NCBI GenBank assembly: GCA_032718475.1
Contig: JAUCBJ010000238.1
Span: 41,647-105,646 of the forward strand
Source: Nemertoderma westbladi
Lineage: Eukaryota; Xenacoelomorpha; Nemertodermatida; Nemertodermatidae
Reading direction: 5' to 3'
Length of the DNA stretch: 64,000 bases
The notes beneath the pieces are model-generated. The model was not told the origin of the DNA. It worked only from the letters and a program-made list of their open reading frames with translations, and did no database searches. This document shows, piece by piece, positions 1-12,586 of the stretch; the stretch's first letter is position 1, and every line of letters starts with the position of its first letter. Both the position numbers and the translations under genes were made by a program.

Positions 1-3000
1 TTGTTGATTTTGTAATCTGTTGTTTGTCTCTTTGTTGATTTTGTAATCTGTTGTTTGTCTCTTTGTTGATTTTGTAATCTGTTGTTTGTCTCTTTGTTGA
101 TTTTGTAATCTGTTGTTTGTCTCTCTGTTGACTTTGTAATCTGTTGTTTGTCTCTTTGTTGATTTTGTAATCTGTTGTTTGTCTCTTTGTTGACTTTGTA
201 ATCTGTTGTTTGTCTCTTTGTTGACTTTGTAATCTGTTGTTTGTCTCTTTGTTGATTTTGTAATCTGTTGTTTGTCTCTTTGTTGATTTTGTAATCTGTT
301 GTTTGTCTCTTTGTTGATTTTGTAATCTGTTGTTTGTCTCTTTGTTGATTTTGTAATCTGTTGTTTGTCTCTTTGTTGATTTTGTAATCTGTTGTTTGTC
401 TCTTTGTTGATTTTGTAATCTGTTGTTTGTCTCTTTGTTGATTTTGTAATCTGTTGTTTGTCTCTCTGTTGACTTTGTAATCTGTTGTTTGTCTCTTTGT
501 TGATTTTGTAATCTGTTGTTTGTCTCTTTGTTGACTTTGTAATCTGTTGTTTGTCTCTTTGTTGACTTTGTAATCTGTTGTTTGTCTCTTTGTTGATTTT
601 GTAATCTGTTGTTTGTCTCTTTGTTGACTTTGTAATCTGTTGTTTGTCTCTCTGTTGATTTTGTAATCTGTTGTTTGTCTCTTTGTTGACTTTGTAATCT
701 GTTGTTTGTCTCTCTGTTGATTTTGTAATCTGTTGTTTGTCTCTTTGTTGATTTTGTAATCTGTTGTTTGTCTCTTTGTTGACTTTGTAATCTGTTGTTT
801 GTCTCTTTGTTGACTTTGTAATCTGTTGTTTGTCTCTTTGTTGATTTTGTAATCTGTTGTTTGTCTCTTTGTTGACTTTGTAATCTGTTGTTTGTCTCTT
901 TGTTGACTTTGTAATCTGTTGTTTGTCTCTTTGTTGACTTTGTAATCTGTTGTTTGTCTCTTTGTTGATTTTGTAATCTGTTGTTTGTCTCTTTGTTGAC
1001 TTTGTAATCTGTTGTTTGTCTCTCTGTTGATTTTGTAATCTGTTGTTTGTCTCTTTGTTGACTTTGTAATCTGTTGTTTGTCTCTTTGTTGACTTTGTAA
1101 TCTGTTGTTTGTCTCTTTGTTGATTTTGTAATCTGTTGTTTGTCTCTTTGTTGATTTTGTAATCTGTTGTTTGTCTCTTTGTTGATTTTGTAATCTGTTG
1201 TTTGTCTCTTTGTTGATTTTGTAATCTGTTGTTTGTCTCTCTGTTGACTTTGTAATCTGTTGTTTGTCTCTTTGTTGATTTTGTAATCTGTTGTTTGTCT
1301 CTTTGTTGACTTTGTAATCTGTTGTTTGTCTCTTTGTTGACTTTGTAATCTGTTGTTTGTCTCTTTGTTGACTTTGTAATCTGTTGTTTGTCTCTTTGTT
1401 GACTTTGTAATCTGTTGTTTGTCTCTTTGTTGATTTTGTAATCTGTTGTTTGTCTCTTTGTTGACTTTGTAATCTGTTGTTTGTCTCTTTGTTGATTTTG
1501 TAATCTGTTGTTTGTCTCTTTGTTGATTTTGTAATCTGTTGTTTGTCTCTTTGTTGACTTTGTAATCTGTTGTTTGTCTCTTTGTTGACTTTGTAATCTT
1601 TTGTTTGTCTCTTTGTTGACTTTGTAATCTGTTGTTTGTCTCTTTGTTGACTTTGTAATCTGTTGTTTGTCTCTTTGTTGACTTTGTAATCTGTTGTTTG
1701 TCTCTTTGTTGACTTTGTAATCTGTTGTTTGTCTCTCTGTTGACTTTGTAATCTGTTGTTTGTCTCTTTGTTGACTTTGTAATCTGTTGTTTGTCTCTTT
1801 GTTGACTTTGTAATCTGTTGTTTGTCTCTCTGTTGACTTTGTAATCTGTTGTTTGTCTCTTTGTTGATTTTGTAATCTGTTGTTTGTCTCTTTGTTGACT
1901 TTGTAATCTGTTGTTTGTCTCTTTGTTGATTTTGTAATCTGTTGTTTGTCTCTTTGTTGACTTTGTAATCTGTTGTTTGTCTCTTTGTTGACTTTGTAAT
2001 CTGTTGTTTGTCTCTTTGTTGACTTTGTAATCTGTTGTTTGTCTCTCTGTTGACTTTGTAATCTGTTGTTTGTCTCTTTGTTGATTTTGTAATCTGTTGT
2101 TTGTCTCTTTGTTTATTTTGGTTTCTGTTGTTTGTCTCTTTGTTGACTTTGTAATCTGTTGTTTGTCTCTTTGTTGACTTTGTAATCTGTTGTTTGTCTC
2201 TTTGATGATTTTGTAATCTGTTGTTTGTCTCTTTGTTGATTTTGTAATCTGTTGTTTGTCTCTTTGTTGATTTTGTAATCTGTTGTTTGTCTCTTTGTTG
2301 ATTTTGTAATCTGTTGTTTGTCTCTCTGTTGACTTTGTAATCTGTTGTTTGTCTCTTTGTTGATTTTGTAATCTGTTGTTTGTCTCTTTGTTGACTTTGT
2401 AATCTGTTGTTTGTCTCTTTGTTGACTTTGTAATCTGTTGTTTGTCTCTTTGTTGACTTTGTAATCTTTTGTTTGTCTCTTTGTTGACTTTGTAATCTGT
2501 TGTTTGTCTCTTTGTTGATTTTGTAATCTGTTGTTTGTCTCTTTGTTGATTTTGTAATCTGTTGTTTGTCTCTTTGTTGACTTTGTAATCTGTTGTTTGT
2601 CTCTTTGTTGATTTTGTAATCTGTTGTTTGTCTCTTTGTTGATTTTGTAATCTGTTGTTTGTCTCTTTGTTGACTTTGTAATCTGTTGTTTGTCTCTTTG
2701 TTGACTTTGTAATCTGTTGTTTGTCTCTTTGTTGATTTTGTAATCTGTTGTTTGTCTCTTTGTTGATTTTGTAATCTGTTGTTTGTCTCTTTGTTGACTT
2801 TGTAATCTGTTGTTTGTCTCTTTGTTGACTTTGTAATCTTTTGTTTGTCTCTTTGTTGACTTTGTAATCTGTTGTTTGTCTCTTTGTTGCTTTTGTAATC
2901 TGTTGTTTGTCTCTTTGTTGATTTTGTAATCTGTTGTTTGTCTCTTTGTTGACTTTGTAATCTGTTGTTTGTCTCTTTGTTGATTTTGTAATCTGTTGTT

Positions 3001-6000
3001 TGTCTCTTTGTTGATTTTGTAATCTGTTGTTTGTCTCTTTGTTGACTTTGTAATCTGTTGTTTGTCTCTTTGTTGACTTTGTAATCTTTTGTTTGTCTCT
3101 TTGTTGACTTTGTAATCTGTTGTTTGTCTCTTTGTTGATTTTGTAATCTGTTGTTTGTCTCTTTGTTGACTTTGTAATCTGTTGTTTGTCTCTTTGTTGA
3201 TTTTGTAATCTGTTGTTTGTCTCTTTGTTGATTTTGTAATCTGTTGTTTGTCTCTTTGTTGACTTTGTAATCTGTTGTTTGTCTCTTTGTTGACTTTGTA
3301 ATCTGTTGTTTGTCTCTTTGTTGACTTTGTAATCTTTTGTTTGTCTCTTTGTTGACTTTGTAATCTGTTGTTTGTCTCTTTGTTGATTTTGTAATCTGTT
3401 GTTTGTCTCTTTGTTGATTTTGTAATCTGTTGTTTGTCTCTTTGTTGATTTTGTAATCTGTTGTTTGTCTCTTTGTTGACTTTGTAATCTGTTGTTTGTC
3501 TCTTTGTTGACTTTGTAATCTGTTGTTTGTCTCTTTGTTGATTTTGTAATCTGTTGTTTGTCTCTTTGTTGACTTTGTAATCTGTTGTTTGTCTCTTTGT
3601 TGATTTTGTAATCTGTTGTTTGTCTCTTTGTTGACTTTGTAATCTTTTGTTTGTCTCTTTGTTGACTTTGTAATCTGTTGTTTGTCTCTCTGTTGACTTT
3701 GTAATCTGTTGTTTGTCACTTTGTTGACTTTGTAATCTGTTGTTTGTCTCTTTGTTGACTTTGTAATCTGTTGTTTGTCTCTTTGTTGATTTTGTAATCT
3801 GTTGTTTGTCTCTTTGTTGACTTTGTAATCTGTTGTTTGTCTCTTTGTTGACTTTGTAATCTGTTGTTTGTCTCTTTGTTGACTTTGTAATCTGTTGTTT
3901 GTCTCTCTGTTGACTTTGTAATCTGTTGTTTGTCTCTTTGTTGATTTTGTAATCTGTTGTTTGTCTCTTTGTTTATTTTGGTTTCTGTTGTTTGTCTCTT
4001 TGTTGACTTTGTAATCTGTTGTTTGTCTCTTTGTTGACTTTGTAATCTGTTGTTTGTCTCTTTGATGATTTTGTAATCTGTTGTTTGTCTCTTTGTTGAT
4101 TTTGTAATCTGTTGTTTGTCTCTTTGTTGATTTTGTAATCTGTTGTTTGTCTCTTTGTTGATTTTGTAATCTGTTGTTTGTCTCTCTGTTGACTTTGTAA
4201 TCTGTTGTTTGTCTCTTTGTTGATTTTGTAATCTGTTGTTTGTCTCTTTGTTGACTTTGTAATCTGTTGTTTGTCTCTTTGTTGACTTTGTAATCTGTTG
4301 TTTGTCTCTTTGTTGACTTTGTAATCTTTTGTTTGTCTCTTTGTTGACTTTGTAATCTGTTGTTTGTCTCTTTGTTGATTTTGTAATCTGTTGTTTGTCT
4401 CTTTGTTGATTTTGTAATCTGTTGTTTGTCTCTTTGTTGACTTTGTAATCTGTTGTTTGTCTCTTTGTTGATTTTGTAATCTGTTGTTTGTCTCTTTGTT
4501 GATTTTGTAATCTGTTGTTTGTCTCTTTGTTGACTTTGTAATCTGTTGTTTGTCTCTTTGTTGACTTTGTAATCTGTTGTTTGTCTCTTTGTTGATTTTG
4601 TAATCTGTTGTTTGTCTCTTTGTTGATTTTGTAATCTGTTGTTTGTCTCTTTGTTGACTTTGTAATCTGTTGTTTGTCTCTTTGTTGACTTTGTAATCTT
4701 TTGTTTGTCTCTTTGTTGACTTTGTAATCTGTTGTTTGTCTCTTTGTTGCTTTTGTAATCTGTTGTTTGTCTCTTTGTTGATTTTGTAATCTGTTGTTTG
4801 TCTCTTTGTTGACTTTGTAATCTGTTGTTTGTCTCTTTGTTGATTTTGTAATCTGTTGTTTGTCTCTTTGTTGATTTTGTAATCTGTTGTTTGTCTCTTT
4901 GTTGACTTTGTAATCTGTTGTTTGTCTCTTTGTTGACTTTGTAATCTGTTGTTTGTCTCTTTGTTGACTTTGTAATCTTTTGTTTGTCTCTTTGTTGACT
5001 TTGTAATCTGTTGTTTGTCTCTTTGTTGATTTTGTAATCTGTTGTTTGTCTCTTTGTTGACTTTGTAATCTGTTGTTTGTCTCTTTGTTGATTTTGTAAT
5101 CTGTTGTTTGTCTCTTTGTTGATTTTGTAATCTGTTGTTTGTCTCTTTGTTGACTTTGTAATCTGTTGTTTGTCTCTTTGTTGACTTTGTAATCTGTTGT
5201 TTGTCTCTTTGTTGACTTTGTAATCTTTTGTTTGTCTCTTTGTTGACTTTGTAATCTGTTGTTTGTCTCTTTGTTGATTTTGTAATCTGTTGTTTGTCTC
5301 TTTGTTGATTTTGTAATCTGTTGTTTGTCTCTTTGTTGATTTTGTAATCTGTTGTTTGTCTCTTTGTTGACTTTGTAATCTGTTGTTTGTCTCTTTGTTG
5401 ACTTTGTAATCTGTTGTTTGTCTCTTTGTTGATTTTGTAATCTGTTGTTTGTCTCTTTGTTGACTTTGTAATCTGTTGTTTGTCTCTTTGTTGATTTTGT
5501 AATCTGTTGTTTGTCTCTTTGTTGACTTTGTAATCTTTTGTTTGTCTCTTTGTTGACTTTGTAATCTGTTGTTTGTCTCTCTGTTGACTTTGTAATCTGT
5601 TGTTTGTCACTTTGTTGACTTTGTAATCTGTTGTTTGTCTCTTTGTTGACTTTGTAATCTGTTGTTTGTCTCTTTGTTGATTTTGTAATCTGTTGTTTGT
5701 CTCTTTGTTGACTTTGTAATCTGTTGTTTGTCTCTTTGTTGATTTTGTAATCTGTTGTTTGTCTCTTTGTTGACTTTGTAATCTTTTGTTTGTCTCTTTG
5801 TTGACTTTGTAATCTGTTGTTTGTCTCTTTGTTGATTTTGTAATCTGTTGTTTGTCTCTTTGTTGACTTTGTAATCTGTTGTTTGTCTCTTTGTTGACTT
5901 TGTAATCTGTTGTTTGTCTCTTTGTTGACTTTGTAATCTTTTGTTTGTCTCTTTGTTGACTTTGTAATCTGTTGTTTGTCTCTTTGTTGATTTTGTAATC

Positions 6001-9000
6001 TGTTGTTTGTCTCTTTGTTGACTTTGTAATCTGTTGTTTGTCTCTTTGTTGACTTTGTAATCTGTTGTTTGTCTCTTTGTTGATTTTGTAATCTGTTGTT
6101 TGTCTCTTTGTTGACTTTGTAATCTGTTGTTTGTCTCTTTGTTGATTTTGTAATCTGTTGTTTGTCTCTTTGTTGATTTTGTAATCTGTTGTTTGTCTCT
6201 TTGTTGACTTTGTAATCTGTTGTTTGTCTCTTTGTTGATTTTGTAATCTGTTGTTTGTCTTTTTGTTGATTTTGTAATCTGTTGTTTGTCTCTCTGTTGA
6301 CTTTGTAATCTGTTGTTTGTCTCTTTGTTGACTTTGTAATCTGTTGTTTGTCTCTTTGTTGATTTTGTAATCTGTTGTTTGTCTCTTTGTTGACTTTGTA
6401 ATCTGTTGTTTGTCTCTTTGTTGACTTTGTAATCTGTTGTTTGTCTCTTTGTTGACTTTGTAATCTGTTGTTTGTCTCTCTGTTGACTTTGTAATCTGTT
6501 GTTTGTCTCTTTGTTGACTTTGTAATCTGTTGTTTGTCTCTTTGTTGACTTTGTAATCTGTTGTTTGTCTCTTTGTTGACTTTGTAATCTGTTGATTGTC
6601 TCTTTGTTGATTTTGTAATCTGTTGTTTGTCTCTTTGTTGATTTTGTAATCTGTTGTTTGTCTCTTTGTTGACTTTGTAATCTGTTGTTTGTCTCTTTGT
6701 TGACTTTGTAATCTGTTGTTTGTCTCTTTGTTGATTTTGTAATCTGTTGTTTGTCTCTTTGTTGATTTTGTAATCTGTTGTTTGTCTCTTTGTTGACTTT
6801 GTAATCTGTTGTTTGTCTCTTTGTTTATTTTGGTTTCTGTTGTTTGTCTCTTTGTTGACTTTGTAATCTGTTGTTTGTCTCTTTGTTGACTTTGTAATCT
6901 GTTGTTTGTCTCTTTGTTGATTTTGTAATCTGTTGTTTGTCTCTTTGTTGATTTTGTAATCTGTTGTTCGTCTCTTTGTTGATTTTGTAATCTGTTGTTT
7001 GTCTCTTTGTGGATTTTGTAATCTGTTGTTTGTCTCTCTGTTGACTTTGTAATCTGTTGTTTGTCTCTTTGTGGATTTTGTAATCTGTTGTTTGTCTCTC
7101 TGTTGACTTTGTAATCTGTTGTTTGTCTCTTTGTTGACTTTGTAATCTGTTGTTTGTCTCTTTGTTGACTTTGTAATCTGTTGTTTGTCTCTCTGTTGAC
7201 TTTGTAATCTGTTGTTTGTCTCTTTGTGGATTTTGTAATCTGTTGTTTGTCTCTCTGTTGACTTTGTAATCTGTTGTTTGTCTCTTTGTTGACTTTGTAA
7301 TCTGTTGTTCGTCTCTTTGTGGATTTTGTAATCTGTTGTTTGTCTCTCTGTTGACTTTGTAATCTGTTGTTTGTCTCTTTGTTGACTTTGTAATCTGTTG
7401 TTTGTCTCTTTGTTGACTTTGTAATCTGTTGTTTGTCTCTCTGTTGACTTTGTAATCTGTTGTTTGTCTCTTTGTGGATTTTGTAATCTGTTGTTTGTCT
7501 CTTTGTTGACTTTGTAATCTGTTGTTTGTCTCTTTGTTGATTTTGTAATCTGTTGTTTGTCTCTTTGTTGACTTTGTAATCTGTTGTTTGTCTCTTTGTT
7601 GACTTTGTAATCTGTTGTTTGTCTCTTTGTTGACTTTGTAATCTGTTGTTTGTCTCTCTGTTGACTTTGTAATCTGTTGTTTGTCTCTTTGTTGATTTTG
7701 TAATCTGTTGTTTGTCTCTTTGTTGACTTTGTAATCTGTTGTTTGTCTCTTTGTTGACTTTGTAATCTGTTGTTTGTCTCTTTGTTGACTTTGTAATCTG
7801 TTGTTTGTCTCTTTGTTGATTTTGTAATCTGTTGTTTGTCTCTTTGTGGATTTTGTAATCTGTTGTTTGTCTCTCTGTTGACTTTGTAATCTGTTGTTTG
7901 TCTCTTTGTTGACTTTGTAATCTGTTGTTTGTCTCTTTGTTGATTTTGTAATCTGTTGTTCGTCTCTTTGTTGATTTTGTAATCTGTTGTTTGTCTCTTT
8001 GTGGATTTTGTAATCTGTTGTTTGTCTCTCTGTTGACTTTGTAATCTGTTGTTTGTCTCTTTGTGGATTTTGTAATCTGTTGTTTGTCTCTCTGTTGACT
8101 TTGTAATCTGTTGTTTGTCTCTCTGTTGACTTTGTAATCTGTTGTTTGTCTCTCTGTTGACTTTGTAATCTGTTGTTTGTCTCTTTGTTGATTTTGTAAT
8201 CTGTTGTTCGTCTCTTTGTTGATTTTGTAATCTGTTGTTTGTCTCTTTGTTGACTTTGTAATCTGTTGTTTGTCTCTCTGTTGACTTTGTAATCTGTTGT
8301 TTGTCTCTCTGTTGACTTTGTAATCTGTTGTTTGTCTCTTTGTTGACTTTGTAATCTGTTGTTTGTCTCTTTGTTGATTTTGTAATCTGTTGTTTGTCTC
8401 TTTGTTGACTTTGTAATCTGTTGTTTGTCTCTTTGTGGATTTTGTAATCTGTTGTTTGTCTCTCTGTTGACTTTGTAATCTGTTGTTTGTCTCTTTGTTG
8501 ATTTTGTAATCTGTTGTTCGTCTCTTTGTTGATTTTGTAATCTGTTGTTTGTCTCTTTGTTTATTTTGGTTTCTGTTGTTTGTCTCTTTGTTGACTTTGT
8601 AATCTGTTGTTTGTCTCTTTGTTGACTTTGTAATCTGTTGTTTGTCTCTCTGTTGACTTTGTAATCTGTTGTTTGTCTCTCTGTTGACTTTGTAATCTGT
8701 TGTTTGTCTCTTTGTTGACTTTGTAATCTGTTGTTTGTCTCTTTGTTGATTTTGTAATCTGTTGTTTGTCTCTTTGTTGACTTTGTAATCTGTTGTTTGT
8801 CTCTTTGTGGATTTTGTAATCTGTTGTTTGTCTCTCTGTTGACTTTGTAATCTGTTGTTTGTCTCTTTGTTGATTTTGTAATCTGTTGTTTGTCTCTCTG
8901 TTGACTTTGTAATCTGTTGTTTGTCTCTTTGTTGACTTTGTAATCTGTTGTTTGTCTCTTTGTTGACTTTGTAATCTGTTGTTTGTCTCTTTGTTGACTT

Positions 9001-9812
9001 TGTAATCTGTTGTTTGTCTCTTTGTTGATTTTGTAATCTGTTGTTTGTCTCTTTGTTGACTTTGTAATCTGTTGTTTGTCTCTCTGTTGACTTTGTAATC
9101 TGTTGTTTGTCTCTCTGTTGACTTTGTAATCTGTTGTTTGTCTCTTTGTTGACTTTGTAATCTGTTGTTTGTCTCTTTGTTGATTTTGTAATCTGTTGTT
9201 TGTCTCTTTGTTGACTTTGTAATCTGTTGTTTGTCTCTTTGTGGATTTTGTAATCTGTTGTTTGTCTCTCTGTTGACTTTGTAATCTGTTGTTTGTCTCT
9301 TTGTTGATTTTGTAATCTGTTGTTTGTCTCTCTGTTGACTTTGTAATCTGTTGTTTGTCTCTTTGTTGACTTTGTAATCTGTTGTTTGTCTCTTTGTGGA
9401 TTTTGTAATCTGTTGTTTGTCTCTCTGTTGATTTTGTAATCTGTTGTTTGTCTCTCTGTTGACTTTGTAATCTGTTGTTTGTCTCTTTGTTGACTTTGTA
9501 ATCTGTTGTTTGTCTCTTTGTTGATTTTGTAATCTGTTGTTTGTCTCTTTGTTGACTTTGTAATCTGTTGTTTGTCTCTCTGTTGACTTTGTAATCTGTT
9601 GTTTGTCTCTTTGTTGATTTTGTAATCTGTTGTTTGTCTCTTTGTGGATTTTGTAATCTGTTGTTTGTCTCTTTGTGGATTTTGTAATCTGTTGTTTGTC
9701 TCTTTGTTGACTTTGTAATCTGTTGTTTGTCTCTCTGTTGACTTTGTAATCTGTTGTTTGTCTCTTTGTTGATTTTGTAATCTGTTGTTTGTCTCTTTGT
9801 TGATTTTGTATA
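1..9812. repeat. 31-bp satellite array, about 316 monomers
   Basis: Head-to-tail copies of a 31-bp unit (TTTGTTGATTTTGTAATCTG followed by TTGTTTGTCTC) fill the sequence from the left edge, so the array continues outside the window. The strand is strongly skewed, with T and G dominating. Common variants are GATTT/GACTT, TTTG/CTCTG and GGATT. Landmark monomers containing GTTTATTTTGGTTTCTG start at 2111, 3971, 6823 and 8559. Their spacings are exact multiples of 31 (60, 92 and 56 units), so no net indel has broken phase over 6.4 kb. Long minus-strand reading frames (for example 3973-5610 and 8561-9823) are a by-product of the unit and are not called as genes. Confidence 0.98.
1800..5720. repeat. 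Higher-order duplication inside the 31-bp satellite
   Basis: A block of about 1.86 kb (roughly 1,860-3,720) is repeated almost identically at about 3,720-5,610. Rare variants recur at an offset of exactly 1,860 bp (60 monomers): the GTTTATTTTGG monomer (2111/3971), the GATGATT monomer (near 2205/4065) and TTGCTTTTG (near 2888/4748). After about 3,080 the offset becomes 1,891 (61 monomers), as shown by GTCACT at 3718/5609, so one monomer was gained in the right copy. This is typical of unequal exchange in a satellite. Confidence 0.9.
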
Positions 9813-10206
9813 TTATATGTCACAGAAACTGCACAAATTAAATTAGGGGGGCCTACAGTAGTTGCTGTAGTTGCTAATAATGGTAATTTAGTAATTTAGC
9901 AACCACCGATGGTGGTGGCATCGCTAACATTGCACTGTAGATGATCTTTAATAGAAATTGCACTTTTTATTGTTACCGTCGTCGTCCAATTTAAGACAGT
10001 TTATAAGAATATTAAGTTATAATATTGGTAGGCCTAATTTGCTAATTACAGTAGGCCTATATATACAAGGCTCCCTAGCTATCTCTATGTTAGCCGCATT
10101 AAGCGATAATTCAGCAATAAGATTGGCGAAATAAATATTTTAATTTTAATGATTTAATTTTAAAGCGGTTTGTGTTTTAATTTTATACGTGTAACATTGG
10201 GTGATG
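9813..10206. other. AT-rich junction, short dispersed repeat
   Basis: The satellite ends in TATTATATGTCACAG. Just after it, AGAAACTGCACAAATTA (about 9828) also occurs near 63649, followed in both places by a TTGCTGTA stretch, so both ends of the window carry a piece of the same dispersed repeat. No coding frame is visible here. Confidence 0.5.
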
Positions 10207-10212
10207 TATTTT

Positions 10213-10815
10213 TTACGGTAAAATTATGTTCCTCGAATTAAAGGCCCTATAAATAAAAGCTAAATTTTTAATTTTGGTAGATTTGGATAAACTGATTAAT
10301 GAACGGAGTTTGTATTCTGAGGGGTGAAACCAATAGAAACGATAAATTAAAGTCTTCCGAAGTTCACTATAGGCATGACAAACAAGGACAAAATGCAATT
10401 CACCATCTACTCCCCCCAAATGATAGACCCTACAAATTCTATTCTCCGGTGCAACTCCTTCCCAACGCCCAACTTCAATCTGGAGGCGGTGGATTGAACA
10501 CCATAAACGCGCCAATTCTAACTTGAGGTTTATACTATTGCAAAGTGAGTTCAGGTAGATCTCTCTGCCAAATACGTCATTAACGTAGAGCTTACCCTTA
10601 GACGAGTTGCGAATTCTGCCGCGCCAATCCTGAATAAATTGGTCACGAAGGATTGTCATAACTTCTTTCAGGAAACTTTCATTATTATCAATATTCTGGG
10701 AGTTCCACGCCCAAGAGAGACCTAAATCATTGAGACAACTTCTAACTTGTGTGACCCAACTTACAGACGAGGGAGGGCGATGACACTGATCTATCCAAAA
10801 GTTCAAGATAAACAC
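10213..10815 (-). pseudogene. LINE pol C-terminal remnant (minus strand)
   Basis: A 200-codon open frame on the minus strand reads like the C-terminal tail of a non-LTR retrotransposon polyprotein. It has a C-x5-G-x4-E-L-H-F-x2-V-C-x2-Y-S-x-L-R stretch around residues 125-150, which is the degraded post-reverse-transcriptase C/H motif region of jockey/L1-like elements. It ends in a hydrophobic FIYRAF segment typical of such tails. No endonuclease or reverse transcriptase lies upstream on this strand, so this is a truncated fragment. The initiator methionine is incidental. Assignment rests on motif pattern only; the clade is undetermined. Confidence 0.6.
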
Positions 10816-10943
10816 ATTTGCTTAATCGAGTATCAGGGAGGCCGATTAAGCGAGATTAAGCTACATGAACTACATCGTCGGCGTATAGAAGTAGCAATAA
10901 CTGAAAGTAGCCAAAATGCAACCCCGATCCGAGTTCTGCTTGT

Positions 10944-11235
10944 GTGGTAGCTGCCAAAATATACAACAAAATGATTCTATATAGAATTAGACCTCACGTA
11001 GAGAAACTGCTGCGTAAGAGCCAAAACGGATTTCGACCAAATAGATCAACAATAGCTCAGATACTTGCGCTACGGAGACTGATTGAAGGAATTATGTCAA
11101 AGAATCTCCCCGCTAGTCATGACTTTTGTGGACTTCAAGAAAGCATTCGACTCCATCCATAGAGGTAAAATGCTTGAAATCCTAAGAGCTTATGGAATAC
11201 CAGAGGTAATTGTGGCTGGCATTGGATACTGCCGA
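10944..11235 (+). pseudogene. LINE reverse transcriptase fragment, frameshifted
   Basis: Two overlapping frames together cover part of a non-LTR reverse transcriptase. The first (10944-11110) has the K-I-Y-N-K-M-I-L-x-R-I and Q-N-G-F-R-P-x-R-S-T motifs. The second (from about 11105) continues with F-V-D-F-K-K-A-F-D-S-I, which includes the first catalytic aspartate, then a MLEILRAYGIP segment. A frameshift near 11,105-11,115 separates them and the sequence dissolves into C-runs after 11,240. The downstream YADD-type box is absent. The style matches the family of the truncated copies at 21.3, 31.9, 34.3 and 59.1 kb, which cover the 3' end of such an element; that this is the same family is inference. 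Confidence 0.75.
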
Positions 11236-12298
11236 GGTATGTCCGGCTACATCCCCCCCCCCCCACTGCCGAAGTATGTACATTACGACTTACCCCTCCC
11301 CCACTCTCGAGGTAGTCCGACTACCCCCCCTCCACCCCACTACCAATGTTGTTTGAATGTTGTTGATATAACAAAACGAGAAACCTGTTTTATTGACTTT
11401 CGTTTATTGTTTGGAATAACGTTCCACTGTAAACTGCTCCTTTCCCTAAATTGAATTTAGCATTGTGACGAAATATTATTCATTCATCGATATGGGATTC
11501 GCATCAACCCCGCCCCCCCCCCCCCCGTCTCTAATTGAGATATTTTTGATATATGAAGTAATTCTTGCAATTAACTTATTCCAATCATAATTTATATTTC
11601 ACATTTATATATATATCAAGTAAATATCATTGGGCAGATGCAAAACAACAACTTAAGAAGTATCTCAGTTATTTCTCCATAAAATCATTATTTTTTATTT
11701 TTTTTACAGTTTGTAATCCTTACGGCGTTTACTTTCTAGAGGTATAAACAATTATCTTGGGTCATTCGTAGCAAACTGAATAAACAAGAGTCATAAGTAT
11801 TAAAGTACCTCATTTAGTTCCATTACGCCAACATATCGGGGTTCACTACGTAATCACTCTAATTATGCGAATATTTAGGAATAAATCCATTTATGTACAA
11901 AAAACAATCGTACACCTTATCATACAGTATAGCCTATTATACATGCTAAAGCAATGGAGAATGTAACAAAATACTTTATAGCGTTACATATATACATAAT
12001 GCTTCATACGCACAAAACGAATTCCGTAGATCAAACATTTTCCAATATTCTCTGCTACAATGCTATAATTCTCAAAGGAACATAAATCTTATTGACGGTA
12101 GACGACAGTATGTTCTCGGATTTTATGTTCGCGGACTTTATGTTCCCATATTTATTTTCTTCTTATCAATTAAACGGACTGTAGGTTCCCGTCAATTCGG
12201 ACATTGTGTTCCCATTACTGCTTTTGGTAAATGGGTATTTAAAGTGGTCATCATCACAACTCCATTGAATAACACAAACTGATTCCAGTTTGTTACCG
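11236..12298. other. Non-coding AT-rich stretch
   Basis: Contains two C-homopolymer tracts (about 11253-11264 and 11509-11526) and otherwise ordinary AT-rich sequence. Short frames here are not supported as genes. Confidence 0.5.
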
Positions 12299-12586
12299 CT
12301 GTAATTTTGCTCATTAATTATAACTAATTAAGATTTATAAGCGCAACTGCGCAACTGAAGGGTTCTGGGTTAAATAATACAGTTATTGTTCATGAGTTTG
12401 AGTTACATTACATTACATACAAAGGAATTTAACCCATTATAACTGTAATTTTGCTCATTAATTATAACTAATTAAGATTTATACAGCGCAACTGCGCAAC
12501 TGAAGGGTTCTGGGGGTTAAATAATACAGTTATTGTTCATGAGTTTGAGTTACACTTACATTACATACAAAGGAATTTAACGATAA
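12299..12586. repeat. 144-bp tandem duplication
   Basis: Two adjacent copies start with CTGTAATTTTGCTCATTAAT at 12299 and 12443. Both carry GCGCAACTGCGCAACTGAAG and end in TACAAAGGAATTTAAC. The copies differ by a few small indels, so the duplication is fairly recent. Confidence 0.9.

Noticed and set aside
3973-5610. 545-codon minus-strand frame as a K/Q/N-rich protein gene
   Set aside because: It is only the 31-bp satellite read in a rotating frame; any part of the array gives the same, and the ends are set by the variant monomers with stops.
8561-9823. 420-codon minus-strand frame as a gene
   Set aside because: Same satellite effect as at 3973-5610.
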